In this document: positions 44,276 to 51,728 of the stretch, piece after piece
Layout: each line of letters starts with the position of its first letter
Position numbering within the stretch: the stretch's first letter is position 1
DNA from: JBCBJX01 sp964342855
GTDB taxonomy: Bacteria; Pseudomonadota; Alphaproteobacteria; Caulobacterales; Parvularculaceae
Length of the DNA: 64,000 nt
Direction: 5' to 3'
NCBI GenBank assembly: GCA_964342855.1
Contig: CAYFIB010000009.1
Location: 31,020 to 95,019 of the forward strand
Position numbers and translations under genes: made by a program
The notes under the pieces: model-generated
What the model saw: only the letters and a program-made list of their open reading frames with translations
Told to the model about the DNA's origin: nothing
Database searches by the model: none

Positions 44276-45646
44276 TCACCCCTCGATGGACGCGCCGCCG
44301 ATGAGCGTGACGAATTCCGCGAGACTGTCGAAACCGCGCACCGCCACCGTGTCGCTTTCGGCGTTCGCCGGGGTGAAGGCCCGAGCAAACCCGAGCTTTC
44401 GGGCCTCAGCAAGGCGATCATCGGCCCGCGGCGCGGCGCGCACGGCGCCGGAGAGCCCGACCTCGCCGAAAACGACCGCGTCCGCCGGCAGCGGTTCGTC
44501 GGCAAGGGAGGAGACGAGCGCCGCCGCCGCGGCGAGATCGGCCGCGGGTTCGGAGATGCGCAGGCCGCCCGCGACGGAGAGGAACACGTCGCGCCGGGCG
44601 AAATCGAACCCGCAGCGCGCGTCCAGCACCGCGAGAAGCATGGAGAGCCGCGCCCCGTCCCAGCCGACGACCGCCCGCCTTGGCGAGGAGAGTGCGGACT
44701 GGGTGACGAGCGCCTGAAACTCGCAGAGGACGGGCCGGGTGCCTTCAACACCCGCGAACACCGCCGAGCCCGAAACCGACGCGCCGCGGTCGGACAGGAA
44801 GAGGTCTGACGGGTTGGTGACGGGTTCGAGACCGCCCGAGCCCATTTCGAAGACGCCGATCTCCTGCGCCGGGCCGAAGCGGTTCTTCACGGCGCGGAGG
44901 ATGCGGAAATCGCGGCCCGTCTCCGCTTCAAAATAGAGAACCGCGTCCACCATGTGCTCGACGACGCGCGGGCCCGCGATCTGCCCGTCTTTCGTCACGT
45001 GCCCGACGAGGATGAGCGTCGTCTCGGTCTGCTTGGCGAGGCGCACCAGCTCCTGCGCGCAGGCGCGCACCTGCGTCACCGTGCCGGGCGCGGCGGGGAG
45101 GCGGTCGGTCCAGAGGGTCTGGATCGAATCGATGACCGCAAGGGCGGGCTTTTCTTTCTTCAGGGTGGCGAGGATGTCGCCGAGGGTCGTCGCCGAGGCG
45201 AGCTTCACCGGCGCTTTCGCGAGGCCGAGGCGCGCCGCGCGCAGGCGGATCTGATCGACCGCCTCCTCGCCCGAGACATAGACAACGCCCGCGTCCTTCA
45301 GCGCGACTCGCGCCGCCGCCTGCAGGAGGAGCGTCGATTTCCCGACCCCCGGATCGCCGCCGATGAGCACCGCCGAGCCCGGCACCAACCCGCCGCCGCA
45401 GGCGCGGTCGAATTCGGAATCGCCGGTCTCGAGGCGTTTGGAGGCGACGATCTCGCCATCGAGGGAGACGAGCTCCAGCGACTTCCCCTTGCCGGAGGAC
45501 TTCGCCGATGCGCCCATGGGCGTCTCGGCGGCGGCCTCCTCCGCGACGATGGTGTTCCATTCCCCGCACGCCTCGCAGCGCCCCGCCCATTTCGCGAAGG
45601 TCGAACCGCAGGACTGGCAGACATAGGTGAGGGAGACACGGGCCAT
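44276..45646 (-). CDS. radA: DNA repair protein RadA
   Basis: The 456-residue protein has an N-terminal C4 zinc motif (YVCQSCGSTFAKWAGRCEAC), a RecA-like core with Walker A GGDPGVGKSTLLLQ, the family-specific KNRFGPAQEIGVFEM motif and a C-terminal Lon-protease-like domain (~280-456, VFGEVGLSGAVRAAPRAD). It acts as a DnaB-like helicase in branch migration during recombinational repair. ATG 45646 is chosen because it places the zinc motif ten residues in, as in other RadA proteins. It heads the reverse radA-cvpA-purF-SDR block. Confidence 0.97.
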   Translation of the reverse strand: MARVSLTYVCQSCGSTFAKWAGRCEACGEWNTIVAEEAAAETPMGASAKSSGKGKSLELVSLDGEIVASKRLETGDSEFDRACGGGLVPGSAVLIGGDPGVGKSTLLLQAAARVALKDAGVVYVSGEEAVDQIRLRAARLGLAKAPVKLASATTLGDILATLKKEKPALAVIDSIQTLWTDRLPAAPGTVTQVRACAQELVRLAKQTETTLILVGHVTKDGQIAGPRVVEHMVDAVLYFEAETGRDFRILRAVKNRFGPAQEIGVFEMGSGGLEPVTNPSDLFLSDRGASVSGSAVFAGVEGTRPVLCEFQALVTQSALSSPRRAVVGWDGARLSMLLAVLDARCGFDFARRDVFLSVAGGLRISEPAADLAAAAALVSSLADEPLPADAVVFGEVGLSGAVRAAPRADDRLAEARKLGFARAFTPANAESDTVAVRGFDSLAEFVTLIGGASIEG

Positions 45647-45709
45647 CCGGCGTGTGTGGCGCGGGTCGGGGCGCCGGACAAGTCTCGCGAGCGTCTCGCC
45701 CGAGACGCC

Positions 45710-46144
45710 TCAAAGAGGCGCCGCGGCGCGGGCGACGATCAGGCAGATGCCGCTCGCCGCCGCCAGTATCGCGATCGGGATCGTCAGTATCTGGACCGCG
45801 ACGGCGGCGCCCGTCATCCGGCAGGTCGCCGTCTGCACGCTCATCTTCAGGAACGCCGCCAGCGATCGGGCCCGCGCGCTTCGCCCGCCGACGCCGATCA
45901 TGAGAGCGGGCGTGGCGAGGTACATTGCAAGGTACACGGCGCAGATGACGATCTGAAACATCGTCTCGCCGTCGCTCCAGAAGACAAGAGCGAACGGGGC
46001 GAGCGTCGCGGCGAAGACCAGCGCCAGCGCGCCATGGACGGCGGGATGAAGCTCCGCGCCGGGCCGCGCGTTCTCCGGCTCTTCGGCGCGCGCCCTTGTT
46101 TCCATGGCGATGAGTTCGCGGGCGGCGGTGTCGTGCAGCAGCAT
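45710..46144 (-). CDS. Four-helix membrane protein, probable NsrR target
   Basis: I do not recognise the family of this 144-residue protein. Hydrophobic helices lie at about 37-55, 60-83, 96-110 (weak) and 115-140, after an acidic N-terminal segment rich in Glu and Ala. An AGGAG site 7 nt before ATG 46144 supports the start. It is divergent from the NsrR-type regulator with 93 bp between starts, and an NsrR-like operator (46158-46180) lies directly upstream. It may thus belong to the nitric-oxide response, but no catalytic or metal-binding pattern is visible. Confidence 0.65.
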   Translation of the reverse strand: MLLHDTAARELIAMETRARAEEPENARPGAELHPAVHGALALVFAATLAPFALVFWSDGETMFQIVICAVYLAMYLATPALMIGVGGRSARARSLAAFLKMSVQTATCRMTGAAVAVQILTIPIAILAAASGICLIVARAAAPL

Positions 46145-46157
46145 GAGGCGCTCCTAT

Positions 46158-46180
46158 AAAAAGTATTCCAGATACATCTT
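46158..46180. promoter_or_regulatory. NsrR-type operator 1
   Basis: On the minus strand this 23-bp site begins AAGATGTATCTGG and ends AATACTTTTT. Against the recalled 11-1-11 NsrR consensus (half-site AAGATGYATTT) it matches at 18 of 22 positions. It lies 14 bp upstream of ATG 46144 and overlaps a TTTATA -10-like box. Confidence 0.6.
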
Positions 46181-46202
46181 TTATGTTGCGCGCCCGCGCT
46201 AA

Positions 46203-46225
46203 AAGCAATATCTGAAATGCATCAA
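46203..46225. promoter_or_regulatory. NsrR-type operator 2
   Basis: The site contains AATATCTGAAATGCATC. The right half AAATGCATC is perfect and the left half is degenerate, giving about 16 of 22 matches to the same recalled consensus. It ends 12 bp before ATG 46238 and overlaps a plausible -10 (TATCTG) paired with TTGCGC at 46186, so it should autoregulate the operon. Confidence 0.55.
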
Positions 46226-46237
46226 AAGGAGGTCGGT

Positions 46238-46678
46238 ATGAAACTGACGCACCAGTCCGACTACGCCCTGCGCCTGCTCATGCATCTGGCGGCGAATGAC
46301 GGCGAGCTGCACACCATCGCGGCGATCGCCGCGCGCTACGGGATTTCAAAGAACCATCTCATGAAAGTGGCGCTGCATCTCAGTCGGGACGGCGTGATCG
46401 AAAGCGTCCGCGGCCGTAGCGGCGGCCTGCGCCTCGCGCGCGCGCCGCGGGAGATCGTCATCGGGGCGGTCGTCCGCTCCAGCGAAGGCGATATCGCGCT
46501 TGTGGAGTGCTTCCAGGGCGATGGCGGGGAGTGCCTCATCACGAAGGCCTGCCGTCTGAAAGGCGTGCTCAAGGAGGCGCTCGAGGCGTTCTACGGCGTG
46601 CTCGATCAGTACACGCTGGATGATCTCGTCGGCCGCAACCCGAAGCTCCGGCTTCTCCTGAGCGAGGACGCGGCATGA
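46238..46678 (+). CDS. nsrR: NsrR-type Rrf2-family regulator
   Basis: The 146-residue regulator has an N-terminal winged helix (LTHQSDYALRLLMHLA, then AARYGISKNHLMKV and RGRSGGLRLAR). Three Cys for an Fe-S cluster lie in VECFQGDGGECLITKAC, followed by RLKGVLKEALEAFYGVLDQYTLDDL, as in NsrR. NsrR is a repressor whose cluster reacts with nitric oxide. I chose ATG 46238, which has a perfect AAAAGGAGG, over an ATG at 46217 that lies inside operator 2. The gene overlaps the haemoglobin gene (ATGA). A RirA or IscR role is less likely given the operator sequence and the neighbour. Confidence 0.85.
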   Translation: MKLTHQSDYALRLLMHLAANDGELHTIAAIAARYGISKNHLMKVALHLSRDGVIESVRGRSGGLRLARAPREIVIGAVVRSSEGDIALVECFQGDGGECLITKACRLKGVLKEALEAFYGVLDQYTLDDLVGRNPKLRLLLSEDAA

Positions 46679-47133
46679 CCGAGGCACTTCGAACCGCCGA
46701 GACCCGCCGCGACGACATCGTCGCCTACGCCCGATCCATCGGGATCACCGACGCGTTCATCAGTCAGCTGGTCGAGGCCTTCTACGCCCGGGTTCGGTCG
46801 CACCCGGCGCTGGGCCCGATCTTTGATGAGGCGATCGGCGACGATTGGGACGTCCACCTCGGCAAGATGAAAGATTTCTGGGCGTCCGTCGCGCTGAACG
46901 CCGGGCGCTATAGCGGTCGGCCGGTGCCGGCGCATCAGAAGCTGACGCAGGTCAACGCCAACCACTTCGCGGTCTGGATCGGACTGTTTGAAGCGACGCT
47001 CCGCGATATCGCTCCGCAGGCGGAGACCGTCGACTATTTCATGGAGCGGGCGGAACGGATCGCGCGCAGTCTGCAGCTCGCCATGTTCGGCGCGCAGGAG
47101 ATCGTTCAGGCGCGACGGGAGGCGGAGAAATGA
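46675..47133 (+). CDS. Group III truncated haemoglobin
   Basis: The 152-residue globin has the group III layout: helix B with FISQLVEAFYARVRSHPALG, the FDEAIGDDWDVHLGKMKDFWASV stretch, and the proximal His in NHFAVWIGLFEATL. The final segment AERIARSLQLAMFG is also typical. Such globins bind oxygen and nitric oxide and detoxify NO or reactive nitrogen species in the cytoplasm. Overlap with the nsrR stop and with the next start indicates tightly coupled expression under NsrR. Length and motifs are complete. Confidence 0.92.
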   Translation: MTEALRTAETRRDDIVAYARSIGITDAFISQLVEAFYARVRSHPALGPIFDEAIGDDWDVHLGKMKDFWASVALNAGRYSGRPVPAHQKLTQVNANHFAVWIGLFEATLRDIAPQAETVDYFMERAERIARSLQLAMFGAQEIVQARREAEK

Positions 47134-47351
47134 TCGTGCTGCAAATCATTACCATGGGGGCGATCGTCGCGACCGCGGCGTTCTTCCTCATTTTCTGTCT
47201 CGCTGTCGAAGGCGGCGTCCGCGAGAGCCGGGATCTGCCGCAGCCCCGTCTCGATGCGGCGGGGCGCATGCTGATCGGCGGCGTCCGAACGGCGCACATC
47301 GTCGGCTATGCGGCGCTCGCCCTGCTGACGGTTTTTGAGTTCGTGCTCTGA
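47130..47351 (+). CDS. 73-residue two-helix membrane protein
   Basis: I do not recognise this small protein. Two hydrophobic helices lie at ~3-24 (VLQIITMGAIVATAAFFLIF) and ~54-72 (AHIVGYAALALLTVFEFVL), joined by a polar loop with Glu27, three Arg and a short Pro-rich stretch. The ATG overlaps the haemoglobin stop by 4 bp, so it is part of the operon. A membrane partner that delivers electrons or anchors the globin is possible but unproven. Its closeness to an NsrR-controlled globin is the main clue. Confidence 0.68.
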   Translation: MIVLQIITMGAIVATAAFFLIFCLAVEGGVRESRDLPQPRLDAAGRMLIGGVRTAHIVGYAALALLTVFEFVL

Positions 47352-47369
47352 ACAGAAGGAGTAACCGCC

Positions 47370-47474
47370 ATGAAAGCGTTTCCGTGGGCCTATGTGCTTC
47401 CGCTGGCGCTCATCTGGGTCGCCGCGCCGGCGCCGCTCTACATCTGGCTCCTCATCTGGTTGTTCGGCCGATGA
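47370..47474 (+). CDS. 34-residue hydrophobic microprotein
   Basis: ATG 47370 is preceded by AGAAGGAG at ideal spacing. The frame runs 34 codons (MKAFPWAYVLPLALIWVAAP to WLFGR), mostly one transmembrane helix rich in Trp, Leu and Pro. Its TGA overlaps the ATG of the DUF1971 gene, so it couples translation inside the NsrR-type operon. Sequence alone gives no function. The placement and ribosome site make it a real gene rather than a spacer. Confidence 0.65.
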   Translation: MKAFPWAYVLPLALIWVAAPAPLYIWLLIWLFGR

Positions 47475-47794
47475 CCGTCGGACATGGAAAGCGGGCGCCG
47501 ACGACGCCGGTCCTTCCCGAAAATGCGGTCAAGTACTCCGAAAGCCCCGTATTCACAGAGGCGACGATACCTGACGGCCTCCGCTCCGTTCATCGCACGA
47601 AGGCGGACGTCTGGGGCGTCCTGCGCGTCCTGGAGGGCGCTGTCGGGTTCCAGGACAGCGAGCCGCCCGGCGAGGAAGAGCGGATCGAGGCGTCGCAGGG
47701 ACGCGTCATCGAACCGGACGTCCCGCATCGCCTCATCGTCTTCGGCCCGGTCCGCCTCAGGATCGAGTTTTACCGGATCGTCGGCGACGCCTAG
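47471..47794 (+). CDS. DUF1971 (TehB-like cupin) protein
   Basis: The 107-residue single-domain cupin-like protein has LPENAVKYSESPVFTEATIP, TKADVWGVLRVLEGAVGF and a C-terminal EPDVPHRLIVFGPVRLRIEFYR. This is the fold annotated as DUF1971 or TehB-related. It is often found near NO-detoxification genes, but its biochemical role is not established. I use ATG 47471 (overlapping the microprotein stop) rather than a frame start at 47384 that would cover the microprotein. It is the last gene of the operon. The 99 bp to the OmpA gene end hold nothing recognisable. Confidence 0.85.
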   Translation: MTVGHGKRAPTTPVLPENAVKYSESPVFTEATIPDGLRSVHRTKADVWGVLRVLEGAVGFQDSEPPGEEERIEASQGRVIEPDVPHRLIVFGPVRLRIEFYRIVGDA

Positions 47795-47893
47795 GCCCGG
47801 ACCCGTTATCGCTGGCGAGATAGGGCTGCGCACCGAGCGGCCGGTTTGGGCGAGAGAGGGACGCTCGCAGGGTGACCAAGCAGCCCCCCCCAA

Positions 47894-48880
47894 CTACCGT
47901 TCAACAAGTTCTACGCGTCGGTTTTTCTCTCGCCCTGCTTCTCCAGAATTCGAGAAAACCGGGACAAGCGGACCAACCCCATATGGTTCGAGGCGTTCAG
48001 AGGCGATGCCATGTTTCTCTTTCAACGCCTCAGCCACCGCTCGTGCGCGGTCACCCGACAAACCGTAATTATAGCTGAACGCGCCGACTGAATCGGTATG
48101 GCCGACAACGTAGAACTGTTTGTCAGGGTTCGCGTTCAGGTAAGTCGCAATATTAGCAAGAGCCTGATCGGACTGAGGCAGCAGTGAGGCGCTGTCAAAG
48201 TCAAACACGATACCGTCGAGCACCACACGGCCATATTCCAGCATGTCAGACCCGATCGCCTCGGCATCGACAACGACGAGGCCAGTCTCGGCGGCTTCGA
48301 CCTCAATGATATCGATCAGCGCCCCAATATAGGATGTGGAGTGCTGCTCGACCGTAATCACGACATAGGCCGTCCCCGACGCTCGATCTTTGCGCGCGAC
48401 AATTGACCCGGCGCCGCCGGAAGAGGAGGTGCCTGCAAACAGGTTGTTCTGCGGCCCCTGCTCGGTAATTGGATTTTCCGCGTACGCCACGCCGATCCAG
48501 TTTGTCGAGCCGACGTCTCTCCCCTTGCGGTCAGGCGACAACCCTTCCGCGAGGATCTCATAATCCTGCCCCTTCAACGCCTCCAGGTAATTCAGATAGA
48601 CTTCGGAGTAGGTCCGATCCTCGCCTTCGAGCGCATAATAGGTGCGGGTCACCCGACCCTGCGTTTCGATCCACTCATCGATTGTCCGATATCCGGTGAC
48701 CGGCCCTATGGCTATTTTGTAGGGCATGTAGTTTTCGATCGTTTGCCAACGGATGTCTTGCCCCGGATAGCGTTCGATCATCGGGTGCTCCTGAACACCC
48801 TCTACATCGTCGGCGATGGCCGATCCGACGCCGAACAGCGCCACCGTACAGAAAGCAAACGCCAACAAGGTTTTTCTCAT
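47894..48880 (-). CDS. OmpA-family outer-membrane protein
   Basis: The ~328-residue protein has a signal peptide (MRKTLLAFAFCTVALFGVG, cleavage after IADD or nearby) and a central domain of unknown fold (~30-215). The C-terminal OmpA peptidoglycan-binding domain has IVFDFDSASLLPQSDQAL, VVGHTDSVGAFSYNYGLS and NRRVELVER. It likely tethers the outer membrane to peptidoglycan. ATG 48880 with GGGGAC upstream is chosen over an in-frame start at 48955 that would hide the signal peptide. The gene stands alone, with the transposase remnant upstream. Confidence 0.92.
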   Translation of the reverse strand: MRKTLLAFAFCTVALFGVGSAIADDVEGVQEHPMIERYPGQDIRWQTIENYMPYKIAIGPVTGYRTIDEWIETQGRVTRTYYALEGEDRTYSEVYLNYLEALKGQDYEILAEGLSPDRKGRDVGSTNWIGVAYAENPITEQGPQNNLFAGTSSSGGAGSIVARKDRASGTAYVVITVEQHSTSYIGALIDIIEVEAAETGLVVVDAEAIGSDMLEYGRVVLDGIVFDFDSASLLPQSDQALANIATYLNANPDKQFYVVGHTDSVGAFSYNYGLSGDRARAVAEALKEKHGIASERLEPYGVGPLVPVFSNSGEAGREKNRRVELVER

Positions 48881-49370
48881 GATGTCCCCGCGTTTCTGAG
48901 AGCGATAATGTTTGTCACAGGACGAGTTCTGTCGGAATGGCGAGCCCAAGATCACAATATCCTAGTTTGCGCGCCTGCTCCAAAGGGGAGATCACGAACG
49001 TCCGTTTTGGGGCGCTTTCGGTCGCTCGTGACGGTAGCGGGAGCCGCCTCGATGCGCCGGTCGCAGTTCCGGGGGGAGCTATGCAAACGGTGATTCATGG
49101 TTCCTGACGGGAGATCGGCATGTTCGGTCACCACGTCCGGCTCAGCGAGGAGCAGGTTGCGCAGTTAGCCGCCATTACCCGACAAAGTCCCGGGCGTGGC
49201 GCGTTTCGGCGACCGGCGGATGATCTCCGGGATCGCGCCTGTCTTTGCGTCAGGCCGTCTCTGGGCGGATGCACCGTCTGAGTACGGAGCTCGAAAGACC
49301 TTGCGAAACCGGTGGCGTCTTTGGGCCGAACAAAGTCACGTTCGCCTTCGCCGCAAGCATCAGCTGCTGG
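48881..49370. other. Gene-poor spacer with transposase remnant
   Basis: No intact gene is visible in these 490 bp. The left half should hold the promoter of the reverse OmpA-family gene. From 49120 the sequence carries the IS5-like remnant described separately. I see no intact terminal inverted repeats or target duplication. Confidence 0.6.
49120..49335 (+). pseudogene. Degraded IS5/IS427-type transposase fragment
   Basis: From ATG 49120 (GGGAG upstream) the frame reads MFGHHVRLSEEQVAQLAAIT, like the N-terminus of IS5-group transposases (LTEEQFARLxPLL). Around 49190 similarity moves to another frame: RFGDRRMISGIAPVFASGRL, then WADAPSEYGARKTLRNRW, matching the DDRRVISGIxxVLRSGCRWxDxPxEYGPxTTxYNRW pattern of the same family. 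The frameshift and the loss of everything after ~49335 (no DDE residues) mark it as a pseudogene. It implies a past insertion between the OmpA-family and mscS genes. Confidence 0.7.
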
Positions 49371-50495
49371 TTAGGAGTCGCCCGGGACCTGGTCGCCGAC
49401 CACGTGCACCGTGCGCGTCGGGAAGGCGAAGCCGACGCCTTCTTTCAGGAACTTCTCGACGATGGCGAGATTGATCGCCTGCTGAACGTCCATATAGGTC
49501 CCGTATTCAGGCGCCGTGACGTAGTAGACGAACTCGAAATCGAGGGAGGACTGCCCGAACGCCTTGAAGTGGGCGCGGTCGAAGCGGGCGTTCGACTGGT
49601 CCTTCACGATCGTCTCCACCCAGCCCGGAATGGCGGCGAGTTTGGCGTGCGGCGTGTCGTAGAGGACGCCGACGCCGAAGACGATGCGCCGTTCGCGCAT
49701 GAGCTGGTAATTGCGGATCGTGTGCTCCAGCACGTTCGTGTTGGAGATGACGAGCTGCTCGCCGGAGAGGGCGGTGAGGCGCGTCGTCTTCAGGCCGATG
49801 CGTTCGACCGTCCCCATGAACTCGTCGAAGGCGATGAAGTCGCCGCGCGCGAAGGGGCGGTCGAGGACGATGGAGATCGAGGAGAAGAGGTCGCGGACGA
49901 TCCCCTGCGCCGCGAAGCCGACGGCGATGCCGCCGACGCCGAGACCGGCGACGAGGGCGGTGACGTTGACGCCCACATTGCTCAGGATGAAGAGCGCCGC
50001 CATGGACCAGACGACGGCGCCGACCAGCACGTGCAGCACGTTCTGCGCGTTGCGCAGGGCCGAACGGTCGGAGGCGTGCTGCGAGGCGTAGCCGAGGACG
50101 ACGGAGGTCAGGAGCTCGCGCGCCCACACCGCCCCCTGTAGGGCGCCGAGGATGAGGACGGCGGAGCGCAGCACGTCTTCCGCCGTGTCGCCGAGATCAA
50201 GCAGCGGGCCGACGGCGGCGAACGCCGCGACGAGGAGAAAGACGCTCCAGGTGTTCCCGACCAGCCGCGCGACGACGTTGCGCACCGCGTTATCAGGCGC
50301 TTTCGACGATCCGATGAGCCCCGCCGCGATGGGTCGCAGGAACCGCAAAGCGACGAACGCGGCGAGCGCCGCCGCGATGAGCGCGGCGCGTTCCGGGTCG
50401 AGGGAGCGGAGGTCCGTCCACACGGCGTTCGCGGTCTCCAGAGCCGAAGGCGCAAGGTTCGCAAGGCGTTGCGCCATGTCTTTCAAGAATTCCAT
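49371..50495 (-). CDS. MscS-family mechanosensitive channel
   Basis: The 374-residue inner-membrane protein has about five helices. The pore helix region is VTALVAGLGVGGIAVGFAAQ, followed by the beta-domain entry DLFSSISIVLDRPFARGDFI and EFMGTVERIGLKTTRLTALSG, the diagnostic MscS core. The C-terminal soluble domain ends at PTRTVHVVGDQVPGDS. It opens under membrane tension to release solutes on osmotic downshift. It is longer at the N-terminus than E. coli MscS (286 residues), with two extra helices. It stands alone after the TetR gene on the same strand. Confidence 0.92.
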   Translation of the reverse strand: MEFLKDMAQRLANLAPSALETANAVWTDLRSLDPERAALIAAALAAFVALRFLRPIAAGLIGSSKAPDNAVRNVVARLVGNTWSVFLLVAAFAAVGPLLDLGDTAEDVLRSAVLILGALQGAVWARELLTSVVLGYASQHASDRSALRNAQNVLHVLVGAVVWSMAALFILSNVGVNVTALVAGLGVGGIAVGFAAQGIVRDLFSSISIVLDRPFARGDFIAFDEFMGTVERIGLKTTRLTALSGEQLVISNTNVLEHTIRNYQLMRERRIVFGVGVLYDTPHAKLAAIPGWVETIVKDQSNARFDRAHFKAFGQSSLDFEFVYYVTAPEYGTYMDVQQAINLAIVEKFLKEGVGFAFPTRTVHVVGDQVPGDS

Positions 50496-50564
50496 GAGTC
50501 CCCTCGAAGCGTCCCGCGCTTAAGACCTAGCGCGCGAGCGGTGACATTTCGACCGTCGGGCGGG

Positions 50565-51149
50565 TCAGACGGCGTCCGGCGGCAGGATGGGGCTCGCGGC
50601 GAGGGTCTCCATGTCGGAGAGGAACTTCGCGCGCGATCGCGGCTCCAGCGCCGCGGCGCGCCGCAATGTCAGCCCGCCATGGAGCAGCATCCACAGGGCG
50701 AGCACGCGGTTGATGGTCTGCTGCGTGAGCGGACCGCTCGCCTGAAACACCGATGTGGAGGCGGCGATGACCGCGTCGGCGGCGGCGCGCAGCTCGCCGT
50801 CGGATGAGACGTCGGCGTTCCGGCGGGACATGGCGACGTCGTAGAGATGCGCCCGGTCGAGCCCGAATTCGAGATAGGCGCGGATGAGCGCTTTCGGCGC
50901 GCGCGCTTTCGCCATGCGGGCGGCGAGGGCGCGGAAGCCGCGCGCGGCGACGGCGTCGAGAATGGCGTCGCGGTCGGCGAAATGGCGGTAGAGCGCGCGG
51001 TGGGCGACGCCGATCTCCGCGGCGATGGCGCGCACGGAGAGCGCCGCCGCGCCCTCCGCCTCGACCAGCCGCAGAGCCGCCTCGGCGGCGTCCTCGCGCA
51101 CGCCGCCGCGGTGGTAGGGGCGGTTCTCGTCGGTCGGGGCGTCAGCCAT
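50565..51149 (-). CDS. TetR/AcrR-family regulator
   Basis: The 194-residue regulator has an N-terminal HTH (VREDAAEAALRLVEAEG, then SVRAIAAEIGVAHRALYRHF) and a helical ligand domain of the TetR_C WHG-like group (YLEFGLDRAHLYDVAMSRRN). It follows the thioesterase gene by 9 bp, so the two are co-transcribed. The palindrome GTATCCATTGGATAC upstream of the thioesterase is the likely operator, implying autoregulation. The ligand is unknown; an acyl-CoA or acid is plausible given its neighbour. Confidence 0.9.
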   Translation of the reverse strand: MADAPTDENRPYHRGGVREDAAEAALRLVEAEGAAALSVRAIAAEIGVAHRALYRHFADRDAILDAVAARGFRALAARMAKARAPKALIRAYLEFGLDRAHLYDVAMSRRNADVSSDGELRAAADAVIAASTSVFQASGPLTQQTINRVLALWMLLHGGLTLRRAAALEPRSRAKFLSDMETLAASPILPPDAV

Positions 51150-51158
51150 GGCGCCTTG

Positions 51159-51608
51159 TTAGTTTTTGCGGACGCTCCACGCCACCGTCATGGTCGCGAC
51201 CTCCTCGCCGGCCTCATTGGTCATGTCGACGACGACGTCGAAGGCGGCTTTGCCGTCTTCTTTGATCCGTTCAATGAGCGCCGCGCCCGGCTCGCTGACG
51301 CGCGCGTGCGCTGTGATCGTTCCCTTGGCGATCTTTTTGTAGGCGATCGTCGCGTTCGCCGCGACGGGCGTGCATTCGAGGATGATCGCCGCGAGCGCGC
51401 CGCTCATGGCGCCGCCGGACGCCGCCTCGCCGAGGGTGAAGAGCGCGCCCGCGTGCTGCGAGCCGATGTGGTTGACGCTCGTCCCCGTCTGTTCCAGCCG
51501 CGCCTCCGCTACGCCGTCCCCGATAGCCGTGACTTCCACCCCCGCATGGCTCGCGAACGGCACCGCCGTCGCGAGATGCGCTTTGATCATTCCGTAGATC
51601 TCGTCCAT
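51159..51608 (-). CDS. Hotdog-fold thioesterase (DUF4442/PaaI-like)
   Basis: This 149-residue single-hotdog protein has a core AEARLEQTGTSVNHIGSQHA with the His-Gly-type helix AGALFTLGEAASGGAM, as in PaaI/DUF4442 thioesterases. It ends EEVATMTVAWSVRKN. It would hydrolyse an acyl-CoA in the cytoplasm. I choose ATG 51608, preceded by GGAGGG at 5 bp; two upstream in-frame starts (51629, 51662) lie within or beyond the operator palindrome and have no ribosome site. It forms an operon with the TetR gene. Confidence 0.85.
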   Translation of the reverse strand: MDEIYGMIKAHLATAVPFASHAGVEVTAIGDGVAEARLEQTGTSVNHIGSQHAGALFTLGEAASGGAMSGALAAIILECTPVAANATIAYKKIAKGTITAHARVSEPGAALIERIKEDGKAAFDVVVDMTNEAGEEVATMTVAWSVRKN

Positions 51609-51621
51609 GGAGCCCTCCAAT

Positions 51622-51636
51622 GTATCCATTGGATAC
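51622..51636. promoter_or_regulatory. 15-bp palindromic operator for the TetR regulator
   Basis: GTATCCATTGGATAC is a perfect 7-1-7 palindrome 13 bp upstream of the thioesterase start, in the expected promoter zone. TetR-family dimers bind such sites. The co-transcribed TetR gene makes it the natural candidate binder. Confidence 0.7.
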
Positions 51637-51728
51637 TTACGAGACTGACGAGGCGCGCGCAATGGCGCGATGCAGCCGAAGGGGCTGTGCTGTTGGCGCG
51701 CTGTGTTGGGAGGGGCTGAGCCGGGGCC

